This document shows positions 9,144-16,915 of a stretch of DNA of 52,517 bases, piece by piece. The DNA comes from an uncultured Campylobacter sp. Its GTDB lineage: Bacteria; Campylobacterota; Campylobacteria; Campylobacterales; Campylobacteraceae. Position 1 is the stretch's first letter. Every line of letters starts with the position of its first letter. Both the position numbers and the translations under genes were made by a program. The notes beneath the pieces were generated by a model. The model ran no database searches and was not told the origin of the DNA. It worked only from the letters and a program-made list of their open reading frames with translations. The DNA lies in NCBI RefSeq assembly GCF_938039205.1, contig NZ_CALHVM010000018.1, positions 1 through 52,517 of the forward strand. Direction: 5' to 3'.

Positions 9144-10349
9144 ATGAAATTTATCCCCAAAACCTTACCTTTCGTAGAATTTATCGCGCTTATGGCGCTT
9201 CTAACCTCGCTTGGAGCTATGAGCACCGACGCGATGTTGCCCGCACTCATGCAGATCGGCCTAGATCTTGGCGTGACGCAGATAAACCAAACCCAGCTCG
9301 TCATATCCTCGATGTTTGCGGGTTTTGCCGTAGGGCAGATATTTTACGGACCGCTTAGCGACTTTATCGGGCGACGAAACGCCGTACTGCTCGCGCTTGC
9401 GATATTTACGGCAAGCTCCTTTATTTCGGTCGTCACGAGCGATTTTACCGCGCTTTTAGCAAGCAGATTTTTCCAGGGACTAGGCGCTGCGGGCCCTAGG
9501 ATCATCGCGATGGCGCTCATACGCGATCTTTACGAGGGACGCGCGATGGCTCGTGTGATGAGTTTTATCGCGGCCGTCTTTATCATCGTGCCGGCACTCG
9601 CTCCCATCATTGGCGGTTTTATCTTTAAAATTTATAATTGGCGCAGCATATTTTTGATGCTTACTTTTATGGGGCTTGCGTGCCTAGCGTGGTTTGGACT
9701 GCGCCAGAGCGAGACTCTGCCTGCGCAAAATCGCAATAAATTTAGCCTAAATTTGATAAAACGCGACGCCGCGCAGGTCGTGAAAAACAGGCGTACCGCA
9801 GGCTACACCATCGTTTTGGGGCTGATTTTTGGGATGTTTTTGAGCTATATCAGCACCGCTCAGCAGATTTTCGAGGTGAGTTACAAGCTAGGCGACGAGT
9901 TTCCTATCTATTTTGCGATAAACGCCCTAGCTCTGGGTGTCGCGTCGATGACAAACGCAAAGCTCGTGATGATCTACGGCATGCGCTACCTTAGCATGCG
10001 CGCTATGGAAGCGTTTTGCGTTATCGCGATCGCGTTTTTGCCCGTCGTTCTTGCGTATGACGGAGTGCCGCCGCTGTGGACTTTTATGGCGTTTTGCATG
10101 AGTAGCTTTTTTTGCGTGAGCATACTTTTTGGCAACCTAAACGCGATGGCGATGGAGCCTATGGGCAAGATCGCTGGCATGGCGGCCGCGCTGATCGGCT
10201 CGGTTTCTACATTGATCTCGCTTCCTATCGGCGTCGCGATCGGGCAGCTATTTGAGGGCACGCTACTGCCGATGGTTACGAGCTTTGCGGTTATCGGTGC
10301 GGCGGCGTTTGCGCTACTTTACAAGACTTCAAAGATTTCTGATGAGTAA
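9144..10349 (+). CDS. MFS multidrug transporter, Bcr/CflA type
   Basis: A 401-residue protein with about 12 hydrophobic spans. The loop 2-3 signature GQIFYGPLSDFIGRRNAVLL and the following RFFQGLGAAGPRIIAMALIRD match the Bcr/CflA drug-resistance branch of the major facilitator superfamily (proton-coupled export in the inner membrane). The actual substrate cannot be read from sequence. ATG 9144 has only a weak ribosome site (GCGGAAT). No regulator or outer-membrane partner is next to it. Confidence 0.88.
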   Translation: MKFIPKTLPFVEFIALMALLTSLGAMSTDAMLPALMQIGLDLGVTQINQTQLVISSMFAGFAVGQIFYGPLSDFIGRRNAVLLALAIFTASSFISVVTSDFTALLASRFFQGLGAAGPRIIAMALIRDLYEGRAMARVMSFIAAVFIIVPALAPIIGGFIFKIYNWRSIFLMLTFMGLACLAWFGLRQSETLPAQNRNKFSLNLIKRDAAQVVKNRRTAGYTIVLGLIFGMFLSYISTAQQIFEVSYKLGDEFPIYFAINALALGVASMTNAKLVMIYGMRYLSMRAMEAFCVIAIAFLPVVLAYDGVPPLWTFMAFCMSSFFCVSILFGNLNAMAMEPMGKIAGMAAALIGSVSTLISLPIGVAIGQLFEGTLLPMVTSFAVIGAAAFALLYKTSKISDE

Positions 10350-10474
10350 AAAACTAGCCGAGTTTTATCAAATTTGAGCGGCAAATTTGACTACGTTTTT
10401 GTTTATCGCGCCGTCCGCAAAAGCGCCTTATAAAACAAATTTACGCTACTATTTCGCAAATTTAAAGGCAAAAT

Positions 10475-10837
10475 ATGAAACCAAAATACAACTTTTTCAA
10501 AAACTCCAAATTTGCATTCGAGGGGCTTGCCGCGATGCTAAAAAACGAGGCGGCGTTTCGCACTGAGCTTTGTGTCATCGTCCCGCTCGCGCTAGTTTCG
10601 CTGTTTTTACCCGTTTCTGCCGCACAGCACGCGCTACTGATCGCCGTTTTTGGCCTCGTTTTGATCTGCGAGTGCCTAAATACCGCGATAGAAGCGGTAG
10701 TGGATCTCGTTTCGCCAGACTTCCATCCGCTAGCTAAAATCGCCAAAGACTGCGCCTCCGCCGCCGTTTGCGTCTCTATCGGCACGGCTGCGATAACTTG
10801 GGCGTGGACGCTTTTTGCACTGGCGCTTAGCGAGTAA
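10475..10837 (+). CDS. dgkA: diacylglycerol kinase
   Basis: A 120-residue small membrane kinase with three hydrophobic helices, the usual DgkA size. The catalytic segment ECLNTAIEAVVDLVSPDFHPLAKIAKDCASAAV carries the conserved E-x-x-N-T-A-I-E and K-D motifs. It phosphorylates diacylglycerol to phosphatidic acid. The next gene encodes a phosphoethanolamine transferase, which releases diacylglycerol from phosphatidylethanolamine, so the pair forms a recycling unit. AAAGG lies upstream of ATG 10475. Confidence 0.95.
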   Translation: MKPKYNFFKNSKFAFEGLAAMLKNEAAFRTELCVIVPLALVSLFLPVSAAQHALLIAVFGLVLICECLNTAIEAVVDLVSPDFHPLAKIAKDCASAAVCVSIGTAAITWAWTLFALALSE

Positions 10838-10936
10838 ATTTGACAAAGTGGCTACTAAATTTACACCAAAAGCTAAATTTAAAAGTTCAAATTTATATCT
10901 AACGTCAAATTTGAGCTCAAATTTTACCGCTAAAGA

Positions 10937-10960
10937 CTAAAGCTTTAAGCTTTTTTTAGA
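10937..10960 (+). terminator. weak terminator-like hairpin after dgkA
   Basis: A short AAAGC/GCTTT stem (10939-10943 and 10949-10953, loop TTTAA) is followed directly by more T residues. It lies about 100 bases past dgkA and 40 bases before eptC. The stem is short and AT-rich, so this is a tentative call and could allow read-through into eptC. Confidence 0.35.
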
Positions 10961-10996
10961 TAAAGTTTCGCTCTTATTATCAATATTAGGAAAGCT

Positions 10997-12538
10997 ATGA
11001 AGATACATATTTCTTGGTTTAAATTTACGCTTTTAAACGCCGTTTTTATCGCCGCGCTAAATTTCGGGCTGTTTAATTTTATTTATTCAAGGCTTAGCTT
11101 TGAAGCTCATCCGCTAATGGCCGCAAGCCTGCCGGTTATATATTTTTCGCTGCTTTGCGCGCTATTTTCGCTCGTTTTTTTACCTTATCTAGTTAAGCCA
11201 GTTAGTATCGCTGCGATCGGAGTTACGTGCGCTAGTAGCTACTTCATGCAAAGCTACGGTATCATAATCGATAGCGAAATGATAAGAAACGTCGCGCAAA
11301 CGGACGCGGGAGAGGTATTAAGCTTTTTAAATCCAAAACTCGTTTGCTATATGCTATTTTTGGGCGTTTTGCCCTGCCTTCTGGTTGCTTTTGCGAGGAT
11401 AGAGTACGGCGGCGCCAAGCGGCATATAAAGATCAAATTTTTAACGTTTATAGGCTTTTTTGCGCTAGCGGCGGGGTTATTTTTTTCGCAGACTAAGTCC
11501 ATTATCCCGTTTTTTCGCGAAAATAGCTTCATCAGAGCCTATAACCTGCCGTTTTATCCGATTTACGCGACGCAAAAGTATATAAAAATGGAGTTTTTCA
11601 AGCCCGAATTTAAACAAATCGGCATGGACGCTACGATGAAGCCGAGCCGCGAGCGACGGCTAATGGTGCTGATTGTCGGCGAAACGGCGCGCGCGAAAAA
11701 CTATTCGCTCGGCGGATACGCCAAAAACGACACGAATTTTTACACGAAAAAGGAGCCTAATTTGGTCTATTTCGGCGACGCTCGCTCGTGCGGAACTGCG
11801 ACAGCCGTCTCGCTGCCGTGCTTGTTTTCAAAATCGACAAGGAGCGAATACAGCAGTAAAGAATTTAGCGAAAACGCGCTTGATATCCTAAAACGCGTGG
11901 GCGTCAAGGTCGTGTGGCTGGGCAACAACTCGGGCAAATGTAAGGGCGTTTGCGACCGCTTGGACGCGGGCGACGTCGAGTATTTTGACGCCGGATACGA
12001 TACGAATATGCTGCCCTCCCTCAAAAAACGCCTCGAAAATCTCGCGCAAAACGAGATCATCGTCCTGCACCTGCAAGGCTCGCACGGACCGGCCTACTAC
12101 GCGCGCTACCCGAGCGAATTTCGCAAATTTACCCCGACTTGCGACACGAGCGAGCTTAGCTCCTGCGATAGCGATAGTATCGTAAACGCCTACGACAACA
12201 CGCTGCTTTTTACCGATTTTTTCATTAATGAAGTGATAAAGGCAGTTAAGGCCGCGGGCGGCGATAAAAGCGCGGTTTGGTATTTCTCCGATCACGGCGA
12301 AAGCCTGGGCGAAAACGGCATCTATCTGCACGGCATGCCCTACGCCATCGCACCCGATACGCAAAAACATATCCCGATGATGGCGTACACAAGCGACGAA
12401 GCGACGTTAGCTCACCTGCGCGCGCAAAAAGACGAAGCCGTCTCGCACGATAATGTTTTTAGTTCGTTGTTGGGATTTTTTGGGGTAGAGACAAGAGAAT
12501 ACGATAAAAAACTCGACATGTTTGGCAACGTCGAGTAA
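10997..12538 (+). CDS. eptC: phosphoethanolamine transferase (EptA/EptC type)
   Basis: A 513-residue protein with five N-terminal membrane helices (about residues 10-165) and a periplasmic alkaline-phosphatase-like catalytic domain. The domain shows VGETARAKNYSLGGY, the nucleophile motif CGTATAVSLPC and the zinc-ligand motif FSDHGESLGENGIYLHG. It transfers phosphoethanolamine from phosphatidylethanolamine to lipid A. In C. jejuni the single enzyme EptC also modifies the flagellar rod protein FlgG and lies beside dgkA, as here. AGGA precedes ATG 10997. The stop is followed after 5 bases by structured element B. Confidence 0.93.
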   Translation: MKIHISWFKFTLLNAVFIAALNFGLFNFIYSRLSFEAHPLMAASLPVIYFSLLCALFSLVFLPYLVKPVSIAAIGVTCASSYFMQSYGIIIDSEMIRNVAQTDAGEVLSFLNPKLVCYMLFLGVLPCLLVAFARIEYGGAKRHIKIKFLTFIGFFALAAGLFFSQTKSIIPFFRENSFIRAYNLPFYPIYATQKYIKMEFFKPEFKQIGMDATMKPSRERRLMVLIVGETARAKNYSLGGYAKNDTNFYTKKEPNLVYFGDARSCGTATAVSLPCLFSKSTRSEYSSKEFSENALDILKRVGVKVVWLGNNSGKCKGVCDRLDAGDVEYFDAGYDTNMLPSLKKRLENLAQNEIIVLHLQGSHGPAYYARYPSEFRKFTPTCDTSELSSCDSDSIVNAYDNTLLFTDFFINEVIKAVKAAGGDKSAVWYFSDHGESLGENGIYLHGMPYAIAPDTQKHIPMMAYTSDEATLAHLRAQKDEAVSHDNVFSSLLGFFGVETREYDKKLDMFGNVE

Positions 12539-12543
12539 TTTGC

Positions 12544-12659
12544 GGCTTGTCTCGCGAGCGTCTTTAACGGAGCTAGTAAAAATTTAGCTCGATAGACTAT
12601 ATGTCTTATCTTCGCTAAATTTTTACGTCGCAACCCTTAAATCCATCTCACGATACTTC
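12544..12659 (-). repeat. structured element, copy B
   Basis: A 116-base member of a three-copy family, read on the minus strand from GAAGTATCGTGAGATG (12659-12644) to CTCGCGAGACAAGCC (12558-12544). The outer stem CGTGAG/CTCGCG encloses a stem TTTAAGG/CCGTTAAA with one bulge, then a perfect 13-base stem GTAAAAATTTAGC/GCTAAATTTTTAC (plus positions 12576-12588 and 12614-12626). The apical hairpin is GAT-a-AGAC, loop ATATA, GTCTATC. On the plus strand it begins 5 bases after the eptC stop, so its complement would be the eptC 3' untranslated region. Function unknown. Confidence 0.8.
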
Positions 12660-12786
12660 ACCTTAACTTTTTACGTTCAAATTTGAGTAGCCGAGACCCG
12701 TATCTTGACGGTGTTAAATTTTGTTTTCAAATTTGACACATCGTTTTGTAAATTTGACCTTAAATTTAATTGCTAGAAATAAAGGC

Positions 12787-12903
12787 GAAGTATCGTGAGA
12801 TGATTTTGAGAGTTGTGCAGAAATTTTAAGTCAAGGCTAGACAAGTAGTCTGCCACAGACTTAAAATTTCAAATCTCTCTCAAAAGCACTCGCGAGACAA
12901 GCC
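12787..12903 (+). repeat. structured element, copy A
   Basis: A 117-base member of the family, in inverted orientation to copy B with 127 bases between them. It starts GAAGTATCGTGAGATG and ends CTCGCGAGACAAGCC, identical to B over 16 and 15 bases. The nested stems are CGTGAG/CTCGCG (12794-12799/12889-12894), TTTTGAGAG/CTCTCAAAA (12804-12812/12877-12885) and GAAATTTTAAGTC/GACTTAAAATTTC (12820-12832/12858-12870), topped by GGC-t-AGAC, loop AAGTA, GTCTGCC. The last base lies 7 bases from the stop codon of the opposing PNPOx-like gene. Function unknown. Confidence 0.8.
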
Positions 12904-12910
12904 TTTTTAT

Positions 12911-13321
12911 TCAATTTGCTCTCTGCCAGATCAGTTTTTTTCCAAACCCCAGCGCATTATGCGTAAATTTAACCCAGCCTAGGCTCAAACTATAAAGGCT
13001 CGGGTTCATCGCCAAAGCATAAGGAAAGCGCGCGAAGTAGATTTTCATCTGCTGTGCGGTTGCGGGGGCGGCTAGGGCGCGAAACTGCACGCCCTCTATC
13101 TTGCCCGCCACCTTCGTATCAAGCGCTACCGTGCCGGCTACGCCAGGCTCTGCTAAAAACGCCCTCACGTGAGCGCTCTGCTCTCCGCCAGCTACGATAA
13201 AAGCCAAATTTTCCTCGTCAAAAGCGTAAAAGCAGCTCGCGCAGTATGGTCTGCCATCATCTAAAACAGCAAGGCTAAGCAGGTGCATTTTGCGGATAAA
13301 TTTTAAAATTTTCTCATCCAT
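12911..13321 (-). CDS. YhbP-like pyridoxamine 5'-phosphate oxidase-fold protein
   Basis: A 136-residue split-barrel flavin-binding-fold protein, close in layout to the E. coli YhbP (UPF0306) family. It starts KILKFIRKMHLLSLAVLDDGRPYCASCFYAFDE and has the conserved HVRAF and ALDTKVAGKIEGVQF segments. Such proteins bind FMN, F420 or haem, but the cofactor and reaction here are unknown. It lies 10 bases after the DUF1294 gene on the same strand, probably co-transcribed. Its TGA is followed by ATAAAAA and then the complement of element A. Confidence 0.78.
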   Translation of the reverse strand: MDEKILKFIRKMHLLSLAVLDDGRPYCASCFYAFDEENLAFIVAGGEQSAHVRAFLAEPGVAGTVALDTKVAGKIEGVQFRALAAPATAQQMKIYFARFPYALAMNPSLYSLSLGWVKFTHNALGFGKKLIWQRAN

Positions 13322-13331
13322 TTCGTCCGCC

Positions 13332-13715
13332 TTAAGCGCTAAAAATTTGAGTCAAATTTGCCGAAACCCAGCTAAAATTTAGCGCCAAAAAGCAAGCTAA
13401 AACTAGCCAAAAAACAAAGATAAAAAGCTCGATTTTGACAAATTTAGCTCCCGCTTTTTCGCGTTTAAATAAAGCCACCCCAAGCCCAGCCGCAAAGCCG
13501 CCGATAAAGCTAAAATAGTGCACTGCCGCGGGCTTAACGAAGCTTGGGAGTTTGCCCGCGAAAAATAGCGAAAATATCGTAAGCGAGATCAAATTTGCCA
13601 GTAAAAAATAAAACGCGACGACGGGAATTTGCGGGAAAAATCCGTGCAAAACAAAGCTCAAAACGGTCGCGCTAATGAGCAAAAATACGCGCGTTGCAAA
13701 ACAGCACATTTTCAT
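13332..13715 (-). CDS. DUF1294 small membrane protein
   Basis: A 127-residue protein with four hydrophobic segments. The central stretch (FAGKLPSFVKPAAVHYFSFIGGF, then AAGLGVALFKREKAGAKFVKI) fits the DUF1294 pattern of a P-x-x-x-L-h-x-h-x-x-x-G-G repeat ending in R/K-H/R-K. No biochemical role is established for this family. It is the first gene of a two-gene unit with the YhbP-like gene. An alternative start two codons in (KMCC) cannot be excluded. Confidence 0.65.
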   Translation of the reverse strand: MKMCCFATRVFLLISATVLSFVLHGFFPQIPVVAFYFLLANLISLTIFSLFFAGKLPSFVKPAAVHYFSFIGGFAAGLGVALFKREKAGAKFVKIELFIFVFWLVLACFLALNFSWVSANLTQIFSA

Positions 13716-13796
13716 CCTTTTTTTGAGTGATTTTAGCGCAAGGGGTATTAAGAAAAAAGAAATTTAGCCGATATAAAGCCAAAAGGACGGCAAATT

Positions 13797-14312
13797 ATGA
13801 AACTACAAAACTACCAAAGCGCGAGCCTAAACAGCTTTGATTTTAGCTTTAAAACCAGTAGCGGCGACGAAATAAATCTAAAAATGTACGATAACAAAAC
13901 AGTAGACTACGCTAGCGCTAAAACAGCGGGCGCATCGGCATCTGCGCTCACTCTCACGCACGAGTACGGCTATAGCTTTTCGTATAAAGGCGACGGTCTG
14001 GACGCGCGCGATAAAGAGGAACTAGCAATCGCTCTAGAAAAAATAGTGCCCAGCATAGATAAATTTATGAAAAACGTCAAAGATGGCGAGGATCCGATAT
14101 TTTCACGCGTGACAAATCTCGCAAACTCCCTTCGCAAGGAGCTTCCCGAGATTAAAGACACAAATCACAAAAATTTTATCGCAGACGGCACGCTAAAGCT
14201 TTTTGATAGGCTGATGGAGCAAAATAAAGCGGGCGATAAGCTACTGCAAAACTCCAAAAAGCTCTTTGACGAGCTCATTTCTCAGCTGGATAGCTTTAAA
14301 TTTTACGTTTAG
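13797..14312 (+). CDS. conserved hypothetical protein, 171 aa
   Basis: I do not recognise a family. The protein starts MKLQNYQSASLNSFDFSFKT, is rich in charged residues, has no signal peptide or membrane span, and looks helical from about residue 70 onward (KEELAIALEKIVPSIDKFM and later stretches). AAAGGA lies upstream of ATG 13797. Codon use resembles its neighbours, which supports a real gene. It is followed by dut after 54 bases. Confidence 0.7.
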   Translation: MKLQNYQSASLNSFDFSFKTSSGDEINLKMYDNKTVDYASAKTAGASASALTLTHEYGYSFSYKGDGLDARDKEELAIALEKIVPSIDKFMKNVKDGEDPIFSRVTNLANSLRKELPEIKDTNHKNFIADGTLKLFDRLMEQNKAGDKLLQNSKKLFDELISQLDSFKFYV

Positions 14313-14366
14313 TTCGCGGTTTAAAATTTTCGCTATAATTCATAAATTTTAAAAATAGGAAAATTT

Positions 14367-15062
14367 ATGAACGCGAATGAAAAAATCACCCAAATGCTAA
14401 ATCTCCAGCAGAGCCTAAACGACGATACCAACGGCATCGGCTGGGAAAACGGCGTAAACAAAAATGGCAAACTCATCAGCTGGAAACGCTGCATATATAT
14501 GGAGTGCGCCGAGCTCATAGATAGCTTTGCCTGGAAACACTGGAAAAGCATAAACGCGCCGACAAATGAAGACAATCTGCGCGTCGAGGTCGTGGATATC
14601 TGGCACTTTTTGATGAGTTTGATGCTCGAGCAGTATAAGCTAAATAACCTCGGCAATATCGCAAAGCTCTCAAGCGATATCTGCGCTAGCAGCGGCTTTG
14701 AGGCGTTTTGCCGCGAGCCGTTTAACGTCGCTGATGAAAACATCTACGAGATCATAAACGACGTCGAAATGCTCATAAATAAGTGCTCGGGCTTTGAGTA
14801 TTCGCTCTTTGATCTGCTTAAAATTTACTTCACGATGAGCCTAAAATGCGGAGTAAATTTAAGCTCGCTTTACGAGTGCTACGTCGGTAAAAACGTCCTA
14901 AATCGCTTCCGCCAAGACCACGGCTACAAAGAGGGCGCGTATAAAAAAGTCTGGAACGGCAAGGAGGATAACGCCGTGATGAACGAGATTTTGGCTCGCG
15001 GACTAAAAAGCGTGGACGAGATCTACGCCGCGCTAGAGGCCGAGTATAAGGCGGTAAAATAA
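14367..15062 (+). CDS. dut: dUTP diphosphatase, dimeric all-alpha type
   Basis: A 231-residue enzyme that hydrolyses dUTP to dUMP, keeping uracil out of DNA and supplying thymidylate synthesis. It belongs to the MazG-like all-alpha dUTPase family known from C. jejuni, not to the trimeric beta-barrel Dut. Metal-ligand helices are seen in WKRCIYMECAELIDSFAWKHWK and NLRVEVVDIWHFLMS (E-x-x-E/D and E-x-x-D patterns). The second half has NRFRQDHGYKEGAYKKVWNG, typical of these enzymes. AGGAAAA precedes ATG 14367. Confidence 0.92.
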   Translation: MNANEKITQMLNLQQSLNDDTNGIGWENGVNKNGKLISWKRCIYMECAELIDSFAWKHWKSINAPTNEDNLRVEVVDIWHFLMSLMLEQYKLNNLGNIAKLSSDICASSGFEAFCREPFNVADENIYEIINDVEMLINKCSGFEYSLFDLLKIYFTMSLKCGVNLSSLYECYVGKNVLNRFRQDHGYKEGAYKKVWNGKEDNAVMNEILARGLKSVDEIYAALEAEYKAVK

Positions 15063-15510
15063 AATTTGCGGCGCGACTTGCTAAATTTTGATAAATTTAG
15101 CCAAAGCCTAGCCGCGAAGTTTTTGCGGTTTAGCTTGACGCCCGGCGAGGCTAAATTTAGCACTTTAAGCGACAATTGCGGGCGGGCGTTTAATTTGAGC
15201 GCGGTTTTTTCTGCTAGTTAAAACACCGCCCTTTAATCGGTAAAATTTGTGCTGTTTGCAAGCTCTCGCGCCGATAGTCCAAACGAGTAAAAAGCGGCTC
15301 AAATTTGATAAATTTAGCTAAATTTGCAGCCTATTTTAAATCGGTCAAATTTGGCCGCGAAGTCTATGCTTGCGTTAAATTTGCGCGCCATTAAAATCAT
15401 TTGTCGCGCCGCTTTTGCCGGCAAAAAATGCGCGTCAAATTTTAAAAGCCGCCGCGCCCAAACGCCCCTTTTGCGGCAAACGGCATAAATTTAAATAATA
15501 TGGAGATTCA
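15063..15510. other. intergenic region, no gene seen
   Basis: About 450 bases with no convincing frame. It holds many AAATTT sites and a perfect 14-base palindrome TTTTGCCGGCAAAA at 15413-15426. I see no tRNA, terminator with a clear T-tract, or gene remnant. Confidence 0.6.
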
Positions 15511-16245
15511 TTGTTCGCTGATATTTTACGCCTTTCGATAAAGGACCTTTTCACGCCCAAATTTATCGCACTTTCTATCCTGCCGCTCGTTTTTTCCGCG
15601 CTTATTATCGCAGCGATCGCGATGTTTGGCGGCCGCGAGCTATACGAGGCGCTAAACGCGGCCGTATCCAGCGAGGCAGGTGCGCTGGCCGAATATCCGA
15701 TGGTGGCTAAAATCCTTAGCCTAGGCATCGCAAAATGGCTCATCGGCGCGATATTTTACGCCGTCGGCGCATATCTAGTCGTGATGCTTTCGGTTTTTTG
15801 CGCGCTCGCGGTTGCGGGCTTTCTCACTCCGACGATCGCGCGCGAGATAAACCGCAGGCACTACCGCGTGGACGAGGCGCAACTAGCAAACGTCAGCCTA
15901 ACTCGCCAAACGGCTCTCATGGGTCAAATTTTGCTCAAATTTTTCCTGATCGCGCTTATTTGCGTGCCGATTTTAGCAGTGCCCGCGCTAAATTTCCTCG
16001 CCCTACACCCGGCGTTTTTTTATCTTTATTATTCGCTGCTTTTCATCGACGTCGCGCCAAATGCTCTCTCGCGGCACAAATTCGAGCTTTACTTGCTGGA
16101 CTACGGCGGATATAAATTTAGAGCCGCCGCACTGTGCTTTTATCTGCTTTGTTTGGTGCCTATTTTCGGGCTTTTCTTGCAGGTTTTTTTCGTTATTTAC
16201 TTTTCGCATTTTTTCTTTTTACGCGAGACTTCGCGCTTGACGTAA
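15511..16245 (+). CDS. EI24-domain (CysZ-like) membrane protein
   Basis: A 244-residue inner-membrane protein with about six hydrophobic spans. The order of segments (LSIKDLFTPKFIALSILPL, a long periplasmic loop, then FCALAVAGFLTPTIAREINRRHY) fits the EI24 domain shared with the sulfate permease CysZ. The similarity does not establish sulfate transport. The start is TTG 15511 with TGGAG 9 bases upstream, and no ATG gives a better choice. Confidence 0.72.
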   Translation: MFADILRLSIKDLFTPKFIALSILPLVFSALIIAAIAMFGGRELYEALNAAVSSEAGALAEYPMVAKILSLGIAKWLIGAIFYAVGAYLVVMLSVFCALAVAGFLTPTIAREINRRHYRVDEAQLANVSLTRQTALMGQILLKFFLIALICVPILAVPALNFLALHPAFFYLYYSLLFIDVAPNALSRHKFELYLLDYGGYKFRAAALCFYLLCLVPIFGLFLQVFFVIYFSHFFFLRETSRLT

Positions 16246-16306
16246 ATCATTTCAAATCAGCGAAAAACTAAATAAAATAAGCCGAAATTTTTAAAAAGGA
16301 AAACAA

Positions 16307-16495
16307 ATGAGAACTGAAAATATCGTAGTTTGCAACGTCTGCGGACAAAAAAGCACGGAAAACGAAAACGCCGTATTTATCCGCGCCCACAAAAACGGCG
16401 AAGAGGTCGATATCTGCACGGCATGCATCCCTAGCGTCATCCACGGCTCGGGCTTAGTCGTTCGTAGCAACGACGAAATCAAAGAGGATATGTAA
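16307..16495 (+). CDS. small zinc-ribbon protein, 62 aa
   Basis: A 62-residue protein with two Cys pairs, VCNVCGQ near the start and ICTACIP about residue 40, which likely form a zinc knuckle. There is no other domain. The function is unknown; similar short zinc ribbons are common in Campylobacterota. AAAGGA precedes ATG 16307, and a terminator follows the stop directly. Confidence 0.75.
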   Translation: MRTENIVVCNVCGQKSTENENAVFIRAHKNGEEVDICTACIPSVIHGSGLVVRSNDEIKEDM

Positions 16496-16497
16496 TC

Positions 16498-16526
16498 AAA
16501 TTTTAGCCCGCTTTGGGCTAAAATTT
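16498..16526 (+). terminator. terminator after the zinc-ribbon gene
   Basis: Perfect 12-base inverted repeat AAATTTTAGCCC/GGGCTAAAATTT with loop GCTTT, starting 2 bases after the stop. The GC-rich inner stem with an A/T-rich outer stem gives an intrinsic terminator that should work in either direction. Confidence 0.75.
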
Positions 16527-16915
16527 ACGTTCTGACTCGTTTTTAGCGAATTTAACCCACTCAAATTTGCTAAAAATTTGACCGAATAAAATTTAAGCTG
16601 ACAAATTTAACGAAACCGACCGCAAATTTACCGATAAATTTCAAATTTAACTAAAACTCATCCAAATACGCAAAATCGCGCAGCCGTAAATTTCAAGCTC
16701 CTAAATTTAACATAACCGTATCCGAGACGATCAAAATTAACGCTAAAGCGCAAAATAATGTCACGATAAATTTACTAAAAAGTTATGTTTAATAAATTTA
16801 GTTTCGATACGTAACACTTATCGCCTAAAATAAAAATATAAAAATAAATTTAAATAAAAATTTTTTCTAGGAGAGTTAATATTCAACTACTAAAATTTAA
16901 CGAATAGGAGTGAAG
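16527..16915. other. AT-rich leader region of gdhA
   Basis: About 390 very AT-rich bases rich in AAATTT sites before gdhA. It presumably contains the gdhA promoter. I cannot place a convincing -10/-35 pair or operator, and there is no coding frame. Confidence 0.5.

Noticed and set aside
12539..12910. CRISPR array or tRNA-like genes in the palindromic region
   Set aside because: There are only two inverted copies, no regularly spaced direct repeats and spacers, and no cloverleaf with anticodon and T-loop.
16910..16915. GTG 16910 as the gdhA start
   Set aside because: The GTG overlaps the only ribosome site (AGGAG); ATG 16916 has correct spacing.
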